Under the pieces are notes generated by a model. It was not told the DNA's origin and ran no database searches. It worked only from the letters and a program-made list of their open reading frames with translations. A stretch of DNA of 64,000 nt from Fagopyrum homotropicum (Eukaryota; Streptophyta; Magnoliopsida; Caryophyllales; Polygonaceae): contig BSWB01000002.1 in assembly GCA_033239125.1 (NCBI GenBank), positions 9,643,001 through 9,707,000 of the forward strand, read 5' to 3'. Positions 24,277 to 35,863 of this stretch are shown here, piece by piece (position 1 is the first letter of the stretch; every line of letters begins with the position of its first letter). The translations under genes and the position numbers were made by a program.

Positions 24277-25695
24277 ATGGGGAAGAAGCTAGATGCGTTG
24301 TTAGGGAGAAAGTTCAAGCCCTCAAAGCTTAGGCCCCTTGCCAACCTTGCTCTCTCTCGGCTTGCTGTCTTAAAGAGTCAGCGACAATCTCGCTGCTCTC
24401 TTGCCCAATCTGATGTTGTCCACCTCCTCGGCCTTGGCCAACATGAACGTGCTCTCTTAAGGGTATGTAACTCCTATTGATCTTACAGGTTTCAGGTTTT
24501 TCTTATCAGTTCTTAATTATAATATGATATTTGTTTAATTTGTTCAGGTAGAGCAAGTGATCAAGGAACAGAATATGCTCGACGTGTTAACCATGATTGA
24601 GAGCTATTGCAGTGTAGTGATTGAGAGGATAGATCTCATCCAAGAAAAGTAAGCAACTCTTCATTTATATTTTTTGACTTTGTGAGAATTTGATTTAGAT
24701 TAGCTGAATGGTAGTTCTGATCTTGCTCTTAATGCAGAGAGTGCCCAGAGGAGCTGAAGGAGGCGATTTCTAGCTTGATTTTTGCATCTTCGAGGACTGG
24801 GGAATTCCCTGAGCTTCAGGAGATGCGTGCAGTGTTCACCTCTTATTTTGGCAAAGAATTTGCTGCTCGTTCTATTGAATTGCGCAACAACTGTGGTGTT
24901 AACATCAAGGTATTGGGCTTTAATAAGAAAGTATGAGTTTTAATTGACAGTAGATATTGATATTGGTTTCGTCTGAGCAGATGATACAGAAACTGTCTAC
25001 TAGGCAGCCAAGCTTGGAGATCAGAATGATGGCACTGCAGGAGATTGCAGCCGACAATGGTATTGATCTCAGCTTGAAGGATGCAGAAAAGGTCTGATTT
25101 GAAACTTCTAAACTTCTCTTAGTAATCTATAATTAACATTCTCACACGAAACTGATCAATAGTATATCTGAAATAGAATGTAGCACAGGTGAAACTAGAA
25201 CAACAAAGTTCAGAAAATGTTGATGAGGAATTCAGTGAATCAGTGGGAGACCCAAAGAGGATATATAAAGATGTTGCTGATGCTGCCCAGCATGCTTTTC
25301 AGTCAGCTGCAAATGCAGCAGCAGCAGCAAAGGCAGCCGTGGAACTCTCACGGTATAGACCACCGGATACTGACGACAATGATAACAGGGATCTCCAAAG
25401 GAAAGAAGATTTGAAGGATAAGGAAATCGATGATTTGTCACTGAAAAAACATGAAATGAATGTGCATGATGTGAAAGAGACACTAGAAGATGATGCCATT
25501 AGCTCAACTACTCAAGAAGATTTTGAAGAAAGAAAAAGCCCTTTGCCCCATCAAGAGGATCTTCATCACCTTACAGACAATGAGGAGCCTGAGTTGAAAA
25601 ATCCTATTAATCATTCCGCTAAAGGATTATGGAAACAGAAAGTGCAGGGATCGGATGACAAAAAGGGGAGAGTTTCTGTCAGAACCAGAAGATAG
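24277..25695 (+). CDS. ISTL: IST1-like protein (regulator of Vps4/SKD1 in the ESCRT/MVB pathway)
   Basis: Exons are 24277-24462, 24548-24648, 24738-24909, 24981-25091 and 25189-25695, giving 358 aa with intact GT-AG sites and compatible phases. IST1 proteins bind ESCRT-III (CHMP1) and the AAA-ATPase Vps4/SKD1 at endosomes. The IST1 domain covers about residues 5-175: LGRKFKPSKLRPLANLALSR, HLLGLGQHERALLRVEQVI, ESYCSVVIERI, LIFASSRTGEFPELQEMRAV, SYFGKEFAARSIELRNNCGV and RQPSLEIRMMALQEIA. Exon 5 encodes a low-complexity tail with an Ala-rich helix near residues 223-245 (AFQSAANAAAAAKAAVELSR) and then acidic/basic charged sequence; I see no clear C-terminal MIM motif. Plants have several ISTL paralogues and I cannot say which one this is. 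It is convergent with the HOP2 gene. Confidence 0.93.
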
Positions 25696-26592
25696 CATCT
25701 TTATGAGATGAACTACGAAGACAACACTATTTTTATGATTTCTGGGTTTTATTACGAGTACTTAAACATGTTTAGTACTTTTTAAGTTTTGGTAAATCAT
25801 GCTTTAAGTTATTGGTTCCCTTAATATATGATTTTATTGTATGTTTACTCTCTATACTAATAAGAGTAATGGTGTGGATTTTGAGGACATGTAATATAAA
25901 ACTTTATAATATAATCATATATTTGCTGTAATATAGCATTGAGAATCCTATAAAGGTTGAATATGCATGATGGGCAAGTAGTATAAATATAGATATTCTT
26001 CCACTGAGGCTCCGAACACAAGTACATCTATTATATGCTTGATCACCTATAACATGACAAAGACACTCTTGGCTCAAAGCTACTAGCCCATCAAGCTATT
26101 TAATCCTCTCTTTTCTTAAGAAACTTAAAAAAGAATCTTGGAACCCTATCAAGGGTTGTACCATAAAAGCAGTAATTGAGAAGATAGATTGGTTTACTCA
26201 TGCAAGATAAGTACATCTCATCAGGTAGGTGAGAATCATTGCACCTTAAAAATTAAAACTAGACACTACAATCCTAAATCTGAAAATTTTATGGAAGAAA
26301 ATAGCACCAAATCATTTGAATTCAATATCACTTTTGAAAATAACTATACAAGAAACATTTTGGTCACTTGGTTAAGCTACTGTGACCAAATCAAGATCTG
26401 AAACATCATATTTGGAGTTTAGATAACTGCAACTAATTGAAGTACTTACTTACCCATACAAAATTAGATAGTGTAGACCACTGAAGGTTATATAAAGGAA
26501 AACCACAAATCCCCAAGCCTGCAAATCTACAAATATATCTGACAACTTACCTTTCAAAGAACATATTAATATAGTGCAATACCTCTTGAATC
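25696..26592. other. Convergent intergenic region between IST1-like and HOP2
   Basis: AT-rich DNA holding the 3' UTRs of both neighbours; no further gene is recognised. The 70-codon frame at 26189-26401 lacks recognisable motifs. Confidence 0.6.
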
Positions 26593-28193
26593 TCACTGCC
26601 CCCTTGCTCGCTTTTTACCCTGTGGAATGAGATCTGCAAATGATTGCAAACTTACACCAACATCCTCATCATATTCAATCCCAAGCTCCTCCTGAAGACA
26701 TATTGATTTTGAAGATCACGAGTAAACATTTATTTGAAGCAAAAAGCAAAAGCCAGTTGAAACTACCTTGAACTCTTTGACATCTTTTGGAGAGTTTTCA
26801 GTTATAGCATCCCATACATCTTTGAACATTCGTTTCCGCCTTCTCCAATGAGTCACTGCCTGAGTATACAACTCTTGTATTGCTTTTCGCTCCTCTGGCT
26901 TCACAAGAGTAACTCCTCCCCTTAATTTTACAAGCCTTTCCTCCATTTCTTCAACCTGTTTCACAAATTTACAAATAAGGATGTCCCCTTGAACCATAAA
27001 AATTTAACACCAAACGATCACAGCAGAAACTTTTCATATTTTACTCTAAGCAGGATCCTCAAGCATAAAAATGTAGGTAAAAGAACACAAGAAATCGCTG
27101 TGAAACATACTTCTGTACTTAATCTTTTCTCCTTGGCCAGTATCTCCTCAAAAGTTAAGTTTGACTGCATGGTTTTGACTTCTGCAATGTAACATTTCGC
27201 CACACGTTGAGAAAGGATAATGATAAATCATGAGACATCAATAAATGAGAAGAACACTATCTAGTTGACGGCATAACGTGGGAGCTTACCAGCTTCAACC
27301 TCACTCATAGCTCTTTTTTGCTCATTCAACTGTTCTTGAAGATTAGTATTTTCCTCCTTCATTCTAGTAAGTTCTTCGGTGTTTGGAATCTCAAACTGAT
27401 CCTGCCGTGCAATGTAGATCTTCTGCTTACCATACTCCTTGAAGGCAATTTTCCCACTATCCGCAAGTGCATCCAGTGCTTTCTGGACAGCAGTCTTTTT
27501 GAGGTTATACTTTTGCAGTGCATCAGCAACATTCTGGGTATTCAATGGTCTATTTTGCTGCATAGTGTTAAAACAGTAGAGTTAAAATTACAATTTGATT
27601 GGAGATAAACTGCAGGAGTATGTTTAAGTTCATTTTACAGGTAATGCCAGATGTATGAAAACAGTTGTTCTTGAACACTAAGCATCCGATTGGCACACTA
27701 AAAACCTGTCGAACAGCTCTAGATAGCAATTCATTTTCGTTCTCCTGAATTGAAAACCTATTCTCATCAAAAATTTCTCTAATAACTGCTTGAACTACAA
27801 GAGAAGTACAAGCTCGAGAGCAAAGCATTGAGAGATGGCCAGAACCAGTACTATTGGATCTAAAAATGCAAAAACACATACGAGATCTCTTAAACTACAT
27901 TCTCCCTAAATCGCGGTTTGTTCGTAAATTTAAATTGAAAATCAAATAGGGGAAGGTAATGATCAAATCCTCAAAAATCTTAGCAGAAACAGTCGATAGA
28001 AGGTCACTGTACCTCGTTGACGAAGTTGAGCACGATACCTGTACAGATTTCAGACGAGAAACAAAGGATCAAAACAACACGAAAAGGATATAAAAATTTA
28101 ACTGCTAATAAGTGACAATTGAACCTCAAAATTACAGATTTTCGAAGAGAACTAAAAAAACTCACTATCGGCGTTGTCAGATTTGGGCGGCAT
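26593..28193 (-). CDS. AHP2: HOP2/AHP2 homologous-pairing protein (meiotic recombination)
   Basis: Exons in coding order are 28193-28166, 28038-28013, 27557-27290, 27181-27111, 26955-26767 and 26691-26593, with GT-AG sites throughout; the sum is 681 nt, 226 aa, the length I recall for Arabidopsis AHP2. HOP2 forms a nuclear heterodimer with MND1 that stabilises the RAD51/DMC1 presynaptic filament and helps strand invasion between homologues. The N-terminus is a TBPIP winged helix (IVLNFVNEQNRPLNTQNVAD, NLKKTAVQKALDALADSGKI, EYGKQKIYIARQDQFEIP). It is followed by a coiled coil (residues about 75-145, EENTNLQEQLNEQKRAMSEV) and a C-terminal helical part (HWRRRKRMFKDVWDAITENS) ending in basic GKKRARGQ. 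Exons 1 and 2 are only 28 and 26 nt and are easily missed. The gene looks intact. Confidence 0.94.
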
Positions 28194-28640
28194 CGATCTG
28201 AACCTCGCGAAGTCCTCAGCGCGGGAAAGTTGCGAAGAACCAACAAGAGAAGCTCTGGTTAGTGCAAAAGACACATCTCTCTTGCGACGAAACATGTAGA
28301 GGACGGGGTGAGCAAAAAAAAAGAATTTCGATCCGCCTAATCTGATCCATGAATCCGATCCGGAAAATTCTAGTAGACGGTGATCCGAGTCCGATCCGAT
28401 CCGAAAATAATTTTTTGATTATCGGATACGGATCAATATTTTGAGAGGGATTAAATCGGATATATCCGACTAGTCTATTATTAAATACTCGGGTGTGATA
28501 TCCGGGTTGGATATTGAATCGGATATTCAATCCAGAGAAAAGTGTTGGATATCCTGTACACTCATATTTTGATCAGACTTTTATAGAGTTGTCGGATCGG
28601 ATATCTTGAAATGATCACCCCTAGTAGAGGTCCTTGCAGC
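28194..28640. other. 5' flank of HOP2 with a GATCCGATCC-rich decayed repeat
   Basis: 28194-28310 is the probable HOP2 leader and proximal promoter. 28320-28620 is rich in GATCCGATCCG and CGGATAT words on both strands, a common kind of old dispersed repeat in plants; no ends or TSD could be set. Confidence 0.4.
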
Positions 28641-31464
28641 TAGACTCGGGTAAAACCGGACTCGGGCTGAAGTTTTAAAAAATTAAGTATGCTACCCAAT
28701 ATGTTAATACACAACATGTAAATAATCAAGTATAATATTCAATATGGAAATACCCAATATAATACTCGATATTTTAACACTCCACGGAATACTCAAGTCT
28801 AATATAAGATATGTTAACACCTATCGCAATATGCAATACCTTAATATTCAACGTATCTTAATACCCAAGTGTGGTACTCAATATGTTAATATCCAAATAT
28901 AATATTCAATATGTTAATACCCAACGTAATAATGTAATATTAATATGTTAAGATCTAACCTTCACATATCCAATCTTCACCCAACATTTACATATCCAAC
29001 TTTCACATACCCAACTTCACGTGTCAAACTTCACTCACTTACCCAATGTTAGTTACCCAATTTTACATATCTAATTTATCTTTTTGGGACAAATTATGAA
29101 ATTTCTGAAATTTGGATCATTCCTTATAGTTATAACTTTGGGTAATTTTTTGTAATCATCTTTTTGGACCAAAAATTGCAAATTTGGAAAATTGGGTTAT
29201 TACTGCAATTACAAATTATAGGAGCCTTTTTTGTAATTTAAACGGATATCCTTCTTCTCCAATCGATCTAGGGTTATAGAAAAATGTCAATTAGGAATTC
29301 TCAACATATTCGCAGCCGAGGGAGTCTTGTCTCCAGTGATGGCAGAGCAAAACGCGGTTCGGGAAGGAGAGGGCTGCAGGTTGATGGTAGTCGGTCTCAG
29401 GCGAGGGCAGGCGCCAACCTTTCGCGAAAATTTGGCGACAAACCACTTGACTCGTTGATTTTTGGATTTTTTTTTTATCTTTTCCTAATAGTCGAAATTA
29501 AAAATGCATATTTGTTAACAAGATTAAAATATAGTGTATACTTAGTATCATCAATAAAAAAAACGCTATTAGCTAAATAAACTTACATATTATTTTGTGG
29601 CAAAATTGACAAACTCGTCCTTTTAAGCAAATCAATTGAGAAAGAAGATCCCTAGTATTTGGGATTGATATTTTGACACCCTATAAAATAAAGTAAAAGA
29701 AATATAGTACAAAAAGATGACAAAGTTTGACAACTCATCGGATGTGACATGTTATACTATTTGACATGTCACATCAGTCAGAAAAATAATTCTCAAACAT
29801 CCTACTTTCTCACCTATTATCTCAAAATCCGCTTACCCAAATAATGTTACAATCATACCCAATAATAAATTTGTCAAAGTACATAAACATATTTGAAAAC
29901 AAAATACCCAAAAAATCAAATATCAAAATGAAACCATATTCATAAATTGGATAATATTTTATATTTCTACCCAATTTAAACATCACTTAATACAAAAACC
30001 ATACCCAATTTAAATTTGTCATACCCACAATTTTCAAAACTCGATATTGTACACAAACATCAATATCAAATGACATTTGGTCATTGCCCAAAAATCCGCT
30101 TGACATTTGATCATTATAACACAGCTTGGGTAAACATAAAACATACCTATAATATCACTTTAAATATACTCAATAATAAGAAATATACTACAAAGTCAAT
30201 ACACGTATAAAAGCATACACAATTTGAATTTGTCATAACCAAATTTTACACAAATTGATATTGTACACAAACATCAATACCAAATGACATTTGGTCATTG
30301 TAATACATTTTGGGTAACCATAAAACATACAAAAAAATATCACTTTAAGCATACCCAACAATAATAAACATACCACAAAAACAATAAACATATACCAATA
30401 ATCAAAAAAATACTACAATTCATATTTGGGTAACGAAAACAATGTCACCCAAATTTCAACCACACAAATCTTCCAGGGCACCGATAGCAAACCCTTAACA
30501 TTTCGCTATTTCTCTATCAACCACACAAATTTCAATATCTAGTTCTTTGTCTCCGTCTTGGATTGCTCGAAATCCTGCTCGATTTTTACCCGAAAACACA
30601 CATACCCAAAACCCAAACATACCCAAAAAACTAAAATATCAAAAAACATCATACCCATAAATTGGGTAGTACTTTGTTTTATAAAATATTCATACTCAAT
30701 GTATACATACTCATTTTTTTTTCTCTTCGATTTAAGTCACACTTAACACTAAAAGAATACTCAATTTGAATTTGTCATACCCAAAATTTATACAAATCGA
30801 TATTGTACACAAACATTAATATCAAATGACATTTGGTCATTACAACACAGTTTGGGTAACCATAAAACCCATAAATTGGGTAATCATATTCAAGTCATCA
30901 AACACGTACCCACTACTACTTACCAAAACGAATCAAATGCATACCCAAAATCTAGTAGAAATAGCATACCCAAGAAATACAGATATGGTTCCCGACAACG
31001 ATGGAGCAGACATCGGTGAGAGAAGGTTGGTGACGAAACGACTTCCCCTAGATCTCTCTCGCTCGCCCTTCCTCTACCATCATAGTATCGCCGAAAACCA
31101 GTTTGGTTCTTGTTTTTGGGAGAAAACCCAGTTTGTTTCTTATTTTGGGAGGAAATACGTTCTTAAAAATCAAAAAGTGGAAGTCTGGTTCTTGTTTTGG
31201 AAGAATGGAGTTTATCAGTTTTCCTCTCTTTAATTACATAATGTCAATTCTGAAAAGTCTTATCAATATTTAGAATTTGTACAACACCATCACTTCAATT
31301 AACCTCCAATAGTGCCCCTATTTCTCTACTTGCATGCCTAATTTTGACTATTTTATATAAGGGCCCATTTTACAAAAGTAAAATATGAAGAACCCTATTT
31401 CCCTCATTTAGTCTTTTTTTTATCACGAATTGAAAAATCCTCACTTCAAATGAAAATCGTCAAT
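28641..31464. repeat. TACCCAA-rich repetitive region with ~100-bp direct repeats
   Basis: The plus strand is dotted with ACCCAA / TACCCAA words. At 28690-28940 short units of the type CAATATGTTAATACCCAA repeat. A block of about 100 bp (AATTTGTCATACCC, then CGATATTGTACACAAACAT, CAAATGACATTTGGTCATT, TTGGGTAACCATAAAACATA) recurs near 30003, 30218 and 30765. Short frames at 29284-29580 and 30826-31233 have no recognisable product. It may be a large degenerate non-autonomous DNA transposon, but I found no terminal inverted repeats or TSD. Confidence 0.55.
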
Positions 31465-31472
31465 CATTTGGT

Positions 31473-32047
31473 TTTTTTTTTTTGGTGTGAAGGAGATTCA
31501 ATGGTCTCCGGCGCATCTGAACACACTCTTATAAATAAAAAGGCTAAGTAGTCATCACTCGGGGGATAGCCTGACCCCTTACATCAACACGTAAAATATC
31601 AACTATACCCTCGGGAGGGTCAAACAATACACTTAGTCCATACGGAAAATCAAAACCAATGCTAGCTAAGCGGTCCGCAATATTATTCGCCTCGCGGAAG
31701 GCATGACGGTACTGAATTTCCCAGTCCTTTTTTATGAAGTCCTAGCACTTACGGACCAGACTATAAAGAGGGTGACAACGGGGGACCGTCTTGCCCAAAA
31801 GGGTGATTGCTAACTTAGAGTCAACGTCCACTATAACCTTACGATAACCGCACTCCCAAACGAGATTTAGACCATGGTAAATACCCCACAACTCTGTCAT
31901 TGGTACAGTGCAGATACCCAGGTTAACAACGTAACCCCGTTGTCACTCTCCATCATGATTCCTAATAATACCAACAGCCGTGGCATTGCCATCTTCTCTC
32001 ACCGATCCGTCCGAATTGATCTCCATACTCCCGTGCAAGGTGGCTCC
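31473..32047 (-). pseudogene. 5'-truncated LINE tail with RNase H-like domain
   Basis: Read on the minus strand, a frame from 32026 to TAG at 31544 encodes a plant LINE-type RNase H (RVT_3). Blocks are NSDGSVREDGNATAVGIIRN, TELWGIYHGLNLVWECGYRK, VIVDVDSKLAITLLGK and HAFREANNIADRLASIGF, with the expected acidic residues (Asp in NSDGS, Glu in TELWG, Asp in VDVDS). Two in-frame stops (near 31947 and 31740) and a shift upstream of the first block show it is dead. A run of 12 T (A on the coding strand) at 31472-31483 is the poly(A) end. CATTTGGT at 31465-31472 and 32048-32055 is a plausible 8-bp target duplication. Confidence 0.8.
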
Positions 32048-32123
32048 CATTTGGTAATAATAAAATAGGAATAACATTAATTATCAATAGGGATGGTAAT
32101 GGATCGAGTGGCAAATGGATGAC

Positions 32124-33864
32124 TGATAGCATGAATTATAGTCTATATTTTGGGGCTTGTTTGGACGTTTTATCTTTCATAATCTGCATGTTTGTATGTA
32201 CATTATGTGATTTTGCTACCATTTCATCTACCTTTGCGAGAATCGAGGTCTACACCTAGTTTCGTTATAATTGCAGGTAATATGGTACGTTTTGCATCAA
32301 AAAGGAGCAAAAAGGAGTCATGAGTCATTTGGAGCTACATCCAGGAAGCATAGCCATGAATTAAAGATTTACTTTGGGCCAGTTTTGAGAGATTTCACAT
32401 TCAGTTGTGACTCACCTCGGTTGACCAGAGATTCACCTCGACCGAGGTGATCCAGAGAGGCCGACTCGACCGAGGCGAAAACCTAGGACGCGGCGAGAAT
32501 ATTTTATTCTTGGAAGAGATCTTTTAAATTTGGAAAGTGATCTTATATTTTTGGGCTTGGCTCCTGGAAGGAAGGAGATATGCAGAATCATATATTTTAC
32601 CTATATTTAATGGAAAATATCTTTCTAAGATTTATTATCTTTGGAGGATTTATTTTCCTATAAAAAGGGTCGGATTTCCCACAATTCTAACATCCCGCAT
32701 ACACCGATCATCCGCTATCAGCGCAAGAAGCAGCATACTCCAATTTGGGAGAGAGTTGAAGAACCTTTTTGAAGGTTGAGGGAAGATTGAAGTTCATAGC
32801 TTTTATAGCTTTATTGAAGGGTTTTGTAAGATTGTCTTCAATTCCCTCAATTGTTGTCTTGTCTTGTTGGATTATTATCCAAGGAACGCTTTGTTGTGAT
32901 ATTTGATTCAGTTATTGAAGTCTTTTCATTAAATTCTTCTTTGTTCAAATATTCACCTTCTTCCCATATATTTTAATACTTTCATAATGATGATGAGTGG
33001 CTAATTTCCTTGTGTAATTCTAGGGTGATTGGCTGAAGGTTGTGGGAAAAACAATGATAGAATAATCATAGATTCCAGTAGGATCCTGAAAGTTCGAGTC
33101 TTTAACCTTAACCCTAAGCATCTCGTTCGGTTGATGAACATCTCGGCCGGGGTGGAATTCTTCTGACCGAGGTGACTTATTTGACCCGTAACTGAGAGTT
33201 AAGTGTTAGAGTTTGCCAAATCCTATTCTTATTTCATCTTACTGGTTCAATGCAAGCTTAGGATGAGACTTACCCGGTAATTCCTTAGTTTGTGTACTAA
33301 CGATCATAAGTGTAGGTAATAAAGGTTTATCCTTTATTGGGGTTTGAGTGTGCTTTCATCCCATCTTTGTGAGTTAGCCTGAGACTTACCCGGTAAAGGT
33401 TGGTTCTATTCCCTTAGATGGTATGTTAGTTTGAGGTTATAGTTCTTTATCTTGATTCCTTGAGACTTACCCGGTAATAGGAGTTGCGGTTTAGGATTAG
33501 TGTGTAGTGAGACTTACCCGGTGATCTACTCCACTTAGTAACACCTTCCCCACGCAAAAATCTCAGCTTTGTCCGCTTATCTATAGATCTTGAGTTGGAA
33601 CCACGACTAGATGCTTTAATCCCTAGAATTACATGCTTGCTTTATTTGACATCTTATTCATCTTTGATTGTGTTAATCGCTCTTGTGGTTAGAACTAACG
33701 TAGCATACTGTGTTGACTTTGTTTCACCGAGTCCCTGTGATCGACCCCTGGAATTTTCTTGCTTTTACTACGATTGACCCGTACACTGCGGGTTCGCATC
33801 CTTGTTTTAAGCTTAAGTCTAGGGTTATAAATTTAAAGCTTGCACACACCGTTTGGAGCGAACA
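32124..33864 (+). repeat. 5' LTR of LARD copy A
   Basis: Starts TGATAGCATGAATTATAG and ends GGAGCGAACA. TATA box TATAAAAAG is at 32659-32667. Four copies of GAGACTTACCCGGTAA (the last ends GGTGA) lie at 33265, 33381, 33472 and 33509. Palindrome CACCTCGACCGAGGTG is at 32434-32449, with relatives nearby. Confidence 0.95.
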
Positions 33865-33870
33865 AGTTTT

Positions 33871-33888
33871 TGGCGCCGTTGCCGGGGA
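33871..33888 (+). other. Primer-binding site of LARD copy A (Athila/Tat type)
   Basis: TGGCGCCGTTGCCGGGGA lies 6 bases after the 5' LTR. This is the PBS widely seen in plant Athila/Tat elements and usually assigned to tRNA-Asp. Confidence 0.9.
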
Positions 33889-33988
33889 CTTGGTCTAGAC
33901 CGAGCCGGTTACGGTTTGCTTTCGGGGCATTTGCCCCTGTTGCTACTAACTACTCTTTCTATGAGTTTTGTAGTTTTCAGGATTTCCG

Positions 33989-35065
33989 ATGACTACATTT
34001 GATCCAGCCTGGATAGCAAGACAAAGTGCTAGGGCGGACCATTATGAATACTTGGAGGAGAAGTACTCCTTCTATTGGTTTAACAATGAATGGGAAAGAG
34101 AAGAGGCCATTCAGCATGAACTTGCGATATGGGATGAGAAGAATGTCCCTAAAAACATTTATGAGCAACCTTTTGAAGACTCTCTCGAATCAAGATTGGA
34201 GAAGTTGATGAAGAAGGTGGAGGAGCTCAAGGAAAGCACCCTATCCTATGCTAAGCCGAAAGAGGAGCATAAGGAGGTGTTGCACGTTCCAAGCATTCCT
34301 CTGGTCGAACCGGAAGTTTCTCCTGAAGCTTTTGTGGAAGCGGAGGATGTGGAAGATCTCAATTCAACTGCCGAGACCTCGGCCGAGGTGGAGGAGATCT
34401 CGACCGAGATGGAAGAATCTGCAAAACCAGAAGTGGAAGATGCAGAGAACCTTGGCCAAATTACTGAGATTGTGGTCAAGGTGGAAGAAAGATCAGCAAA
34501 ACTGAGAGAGATTTCGTGGGTGGATTATCAACCCAACACGAAACTTGTCTCAAGCTTTGGAGAACTTTGCAAGGTACATTCTCCTACTTCATTTGAATTC
34601 CCTATTAATATTTCTGAATTTTTCAGGAAGGCACCGGAGAGTTGGAGGTCTCTTCCGAAAGAACCTCCTAAGATCAAGATGAAACCTCTCTTGAAATTGT
34701 TGGAAGAAGAAGCTCCTCGGATCATGAGGAGTGGAGTTGGAAAGCACTACACCGCTAAGGCGATGAAGAGTCTCTTGTTCAAGTATGGGGTCCCTCGCAT
34801 GCTTAGGACCCTGTACCATCCCCAAGATATAGATGGGGAAGCTGCTATAATTCTCGAGAAACTGTTTTCTCGATCAAGGAAAGGATGGGACACGAGGAAT
34901 GTCCCATTGAAGTGTAGGAAGTCTAGACGAATTCCGGTGAGAATCAAACCGTACAAGCTTGTACGTGGGAGATCTTACCATTTGCCGGTGAAGTTAGGAA
35001 CCGGAACCTTCTTGGAAGATTTTTACGGATGTGATGAGCACTCCACGACATTCGAAGTGCATTGA
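33989..35065 (+). CDS. LARD ORF-a: novel N-terminus joined to a dead integrase C-terminal remnant
   Basis: The 358-aa frame begins 124 nt after the LTR, where gag normally starts. Residues 1-100 are charged and helical (WFNNEWEREEAIQHELAIWD, SRLEKLMKKVEELKE) and match no Gag I know. Residues 100-170 are acidic repeats of VEEISTEMEE type. Residues 200-358 carry FEFPINISEFF, then segments that read like the C-terminal part of an Athila/Tat integrase: KYGVPRMLRTLYHPQ (compare the usual YHPQT.GQ block), ILEKLFSRSRKGWD and PYKLVRGRSYHLPVKL (compare PYRLVYGK.CHLPVEL). The catalytic DDE core is absent, so no integrase activity is expected. The frame is open in copy B too. The function is unknown; a nucleic-acid-binding or structural role is possible. 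Confidence 0.75.
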   Translation: MTTFDPAWIARQSARADHYEYLEEKYSFYWFNNEWEREEAIQHELAIWDEKNVPKNIYEQPFEDSLESRLEKLMKKVEELKESTLSYAKPKEEHKEVLHVPSIPLVEPEVSPEAFVEAEDVEDLNSTAETSAEVEEISTEMEESAKPEVEDAENLGQITEIVVKVEERSAKLREISWVDYQPNTKLVSSFGELCKVHSPTSFEFPINISEFFRKAPESWRSLPKEPPKIKMKPLLKLLEEEAPRIMRSGVGKHYTAKAMKSLLFKYGVPRMLRTLYHPQDIDGEAAIILEKLFSRSRKGWDTRNVPLKCRKSRRIPVRIKPYKLVRGRSYHLPVKLGTGTFLEDFYGCDEHSTTFEVH

Positions 35066-35863
35066 GTAATCCCATTCCGTATGGTCCAGCTAGCGACCTT
35101 AAATCAAGCGCTTCTTGGGAGGCAACCCAAGGTATTGCTCTTCTTTCCCGTTTTCTAGTCTAGCTTAGATAGTTTTTGTTTTTGCTTTGCTTTGCTTTGT
35201 TTTTGGCGTTCTGGACAGACAACAGGGAATATCTAAGGAGAAGCACAACTGGAAGGACAGAAGTTCGAGATTCTGAGAAGACAGAAAGACCTCGGTCACT
35301 GTCAAAGCACCTCGACCGAGTTGATTCTTGAGCAACCGAGGCGACTAGGGTTTCTGCAGAACCGCCTCGGTCCATACCACCTCGGACCAGTCGAGACCAT
35401 CTCGACCGAGGTGACAACAGATCCAGTAAAAATATAAAAGGGGGAAAAATTACATTTTCATTTTTTTACCCTCCTCGACCGCGGCGAACAGACGCACCTC
35501 GCTCACCTCGTTTCTTGCTCGTTTTCGACGTTTTCTGCTTCCAAACCGAGATTGAAGGATAGAGGAGTCGATTGCAACTACAGATCTGCAAGAAATTTGA
35601 GCGTTTCGACCGGAACGAGGTAAAAACGTTCGAAAACCTAAACTCGTTCGTTTACTGAAATTTGGGCTTTGGTTGCCCTTGATTCTGTTGAGGAAACCTT
35701 TAAGTACCCCTTAGGAAGCATCGGTAGTGATTTTTGGGGGAAAAGAACTGAAATTCAGAGAGTTGGAAATCGCACTGCCTTCGCCTCGGTCCAGTCGACC
35801 TGCACCTCGGTCGAGGTGATTCTTGGAGTTTGTCAGTCGACCGAGGTAGTCTGACAGTGCAGT
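35066..35863 (+). other. LARD inter-ORF leader rich in CTCGGTCGAGG-type palindromes
   Basis: It opens with the conserved Athila/Tat post-pol sequence (35104-35130). The stretch 35285-35850 holds about ten CCTCGGTC / CGACCGAGG words, several forming complete inverted pairs (CACCTCGGTCGAGGTG near 35803). No coding function is seen; it is the leader of the following ORF. Confidence 0.6.

Noticed and set aside
27568..27879. 103-codon minus-strand frame inside the HOP2 gene
   Set aside because: It lies in the intron between HOP2 exons 2 and 3; not part of the protein.
33595..33777. 60-codon hydrophobic frame repeated in all LARD LTRs (40222-40404, 44234-44416, 50869-51051)
   Set aside because: Its conservation is explained by LTR copies; the older solo LTR does not keep it open.
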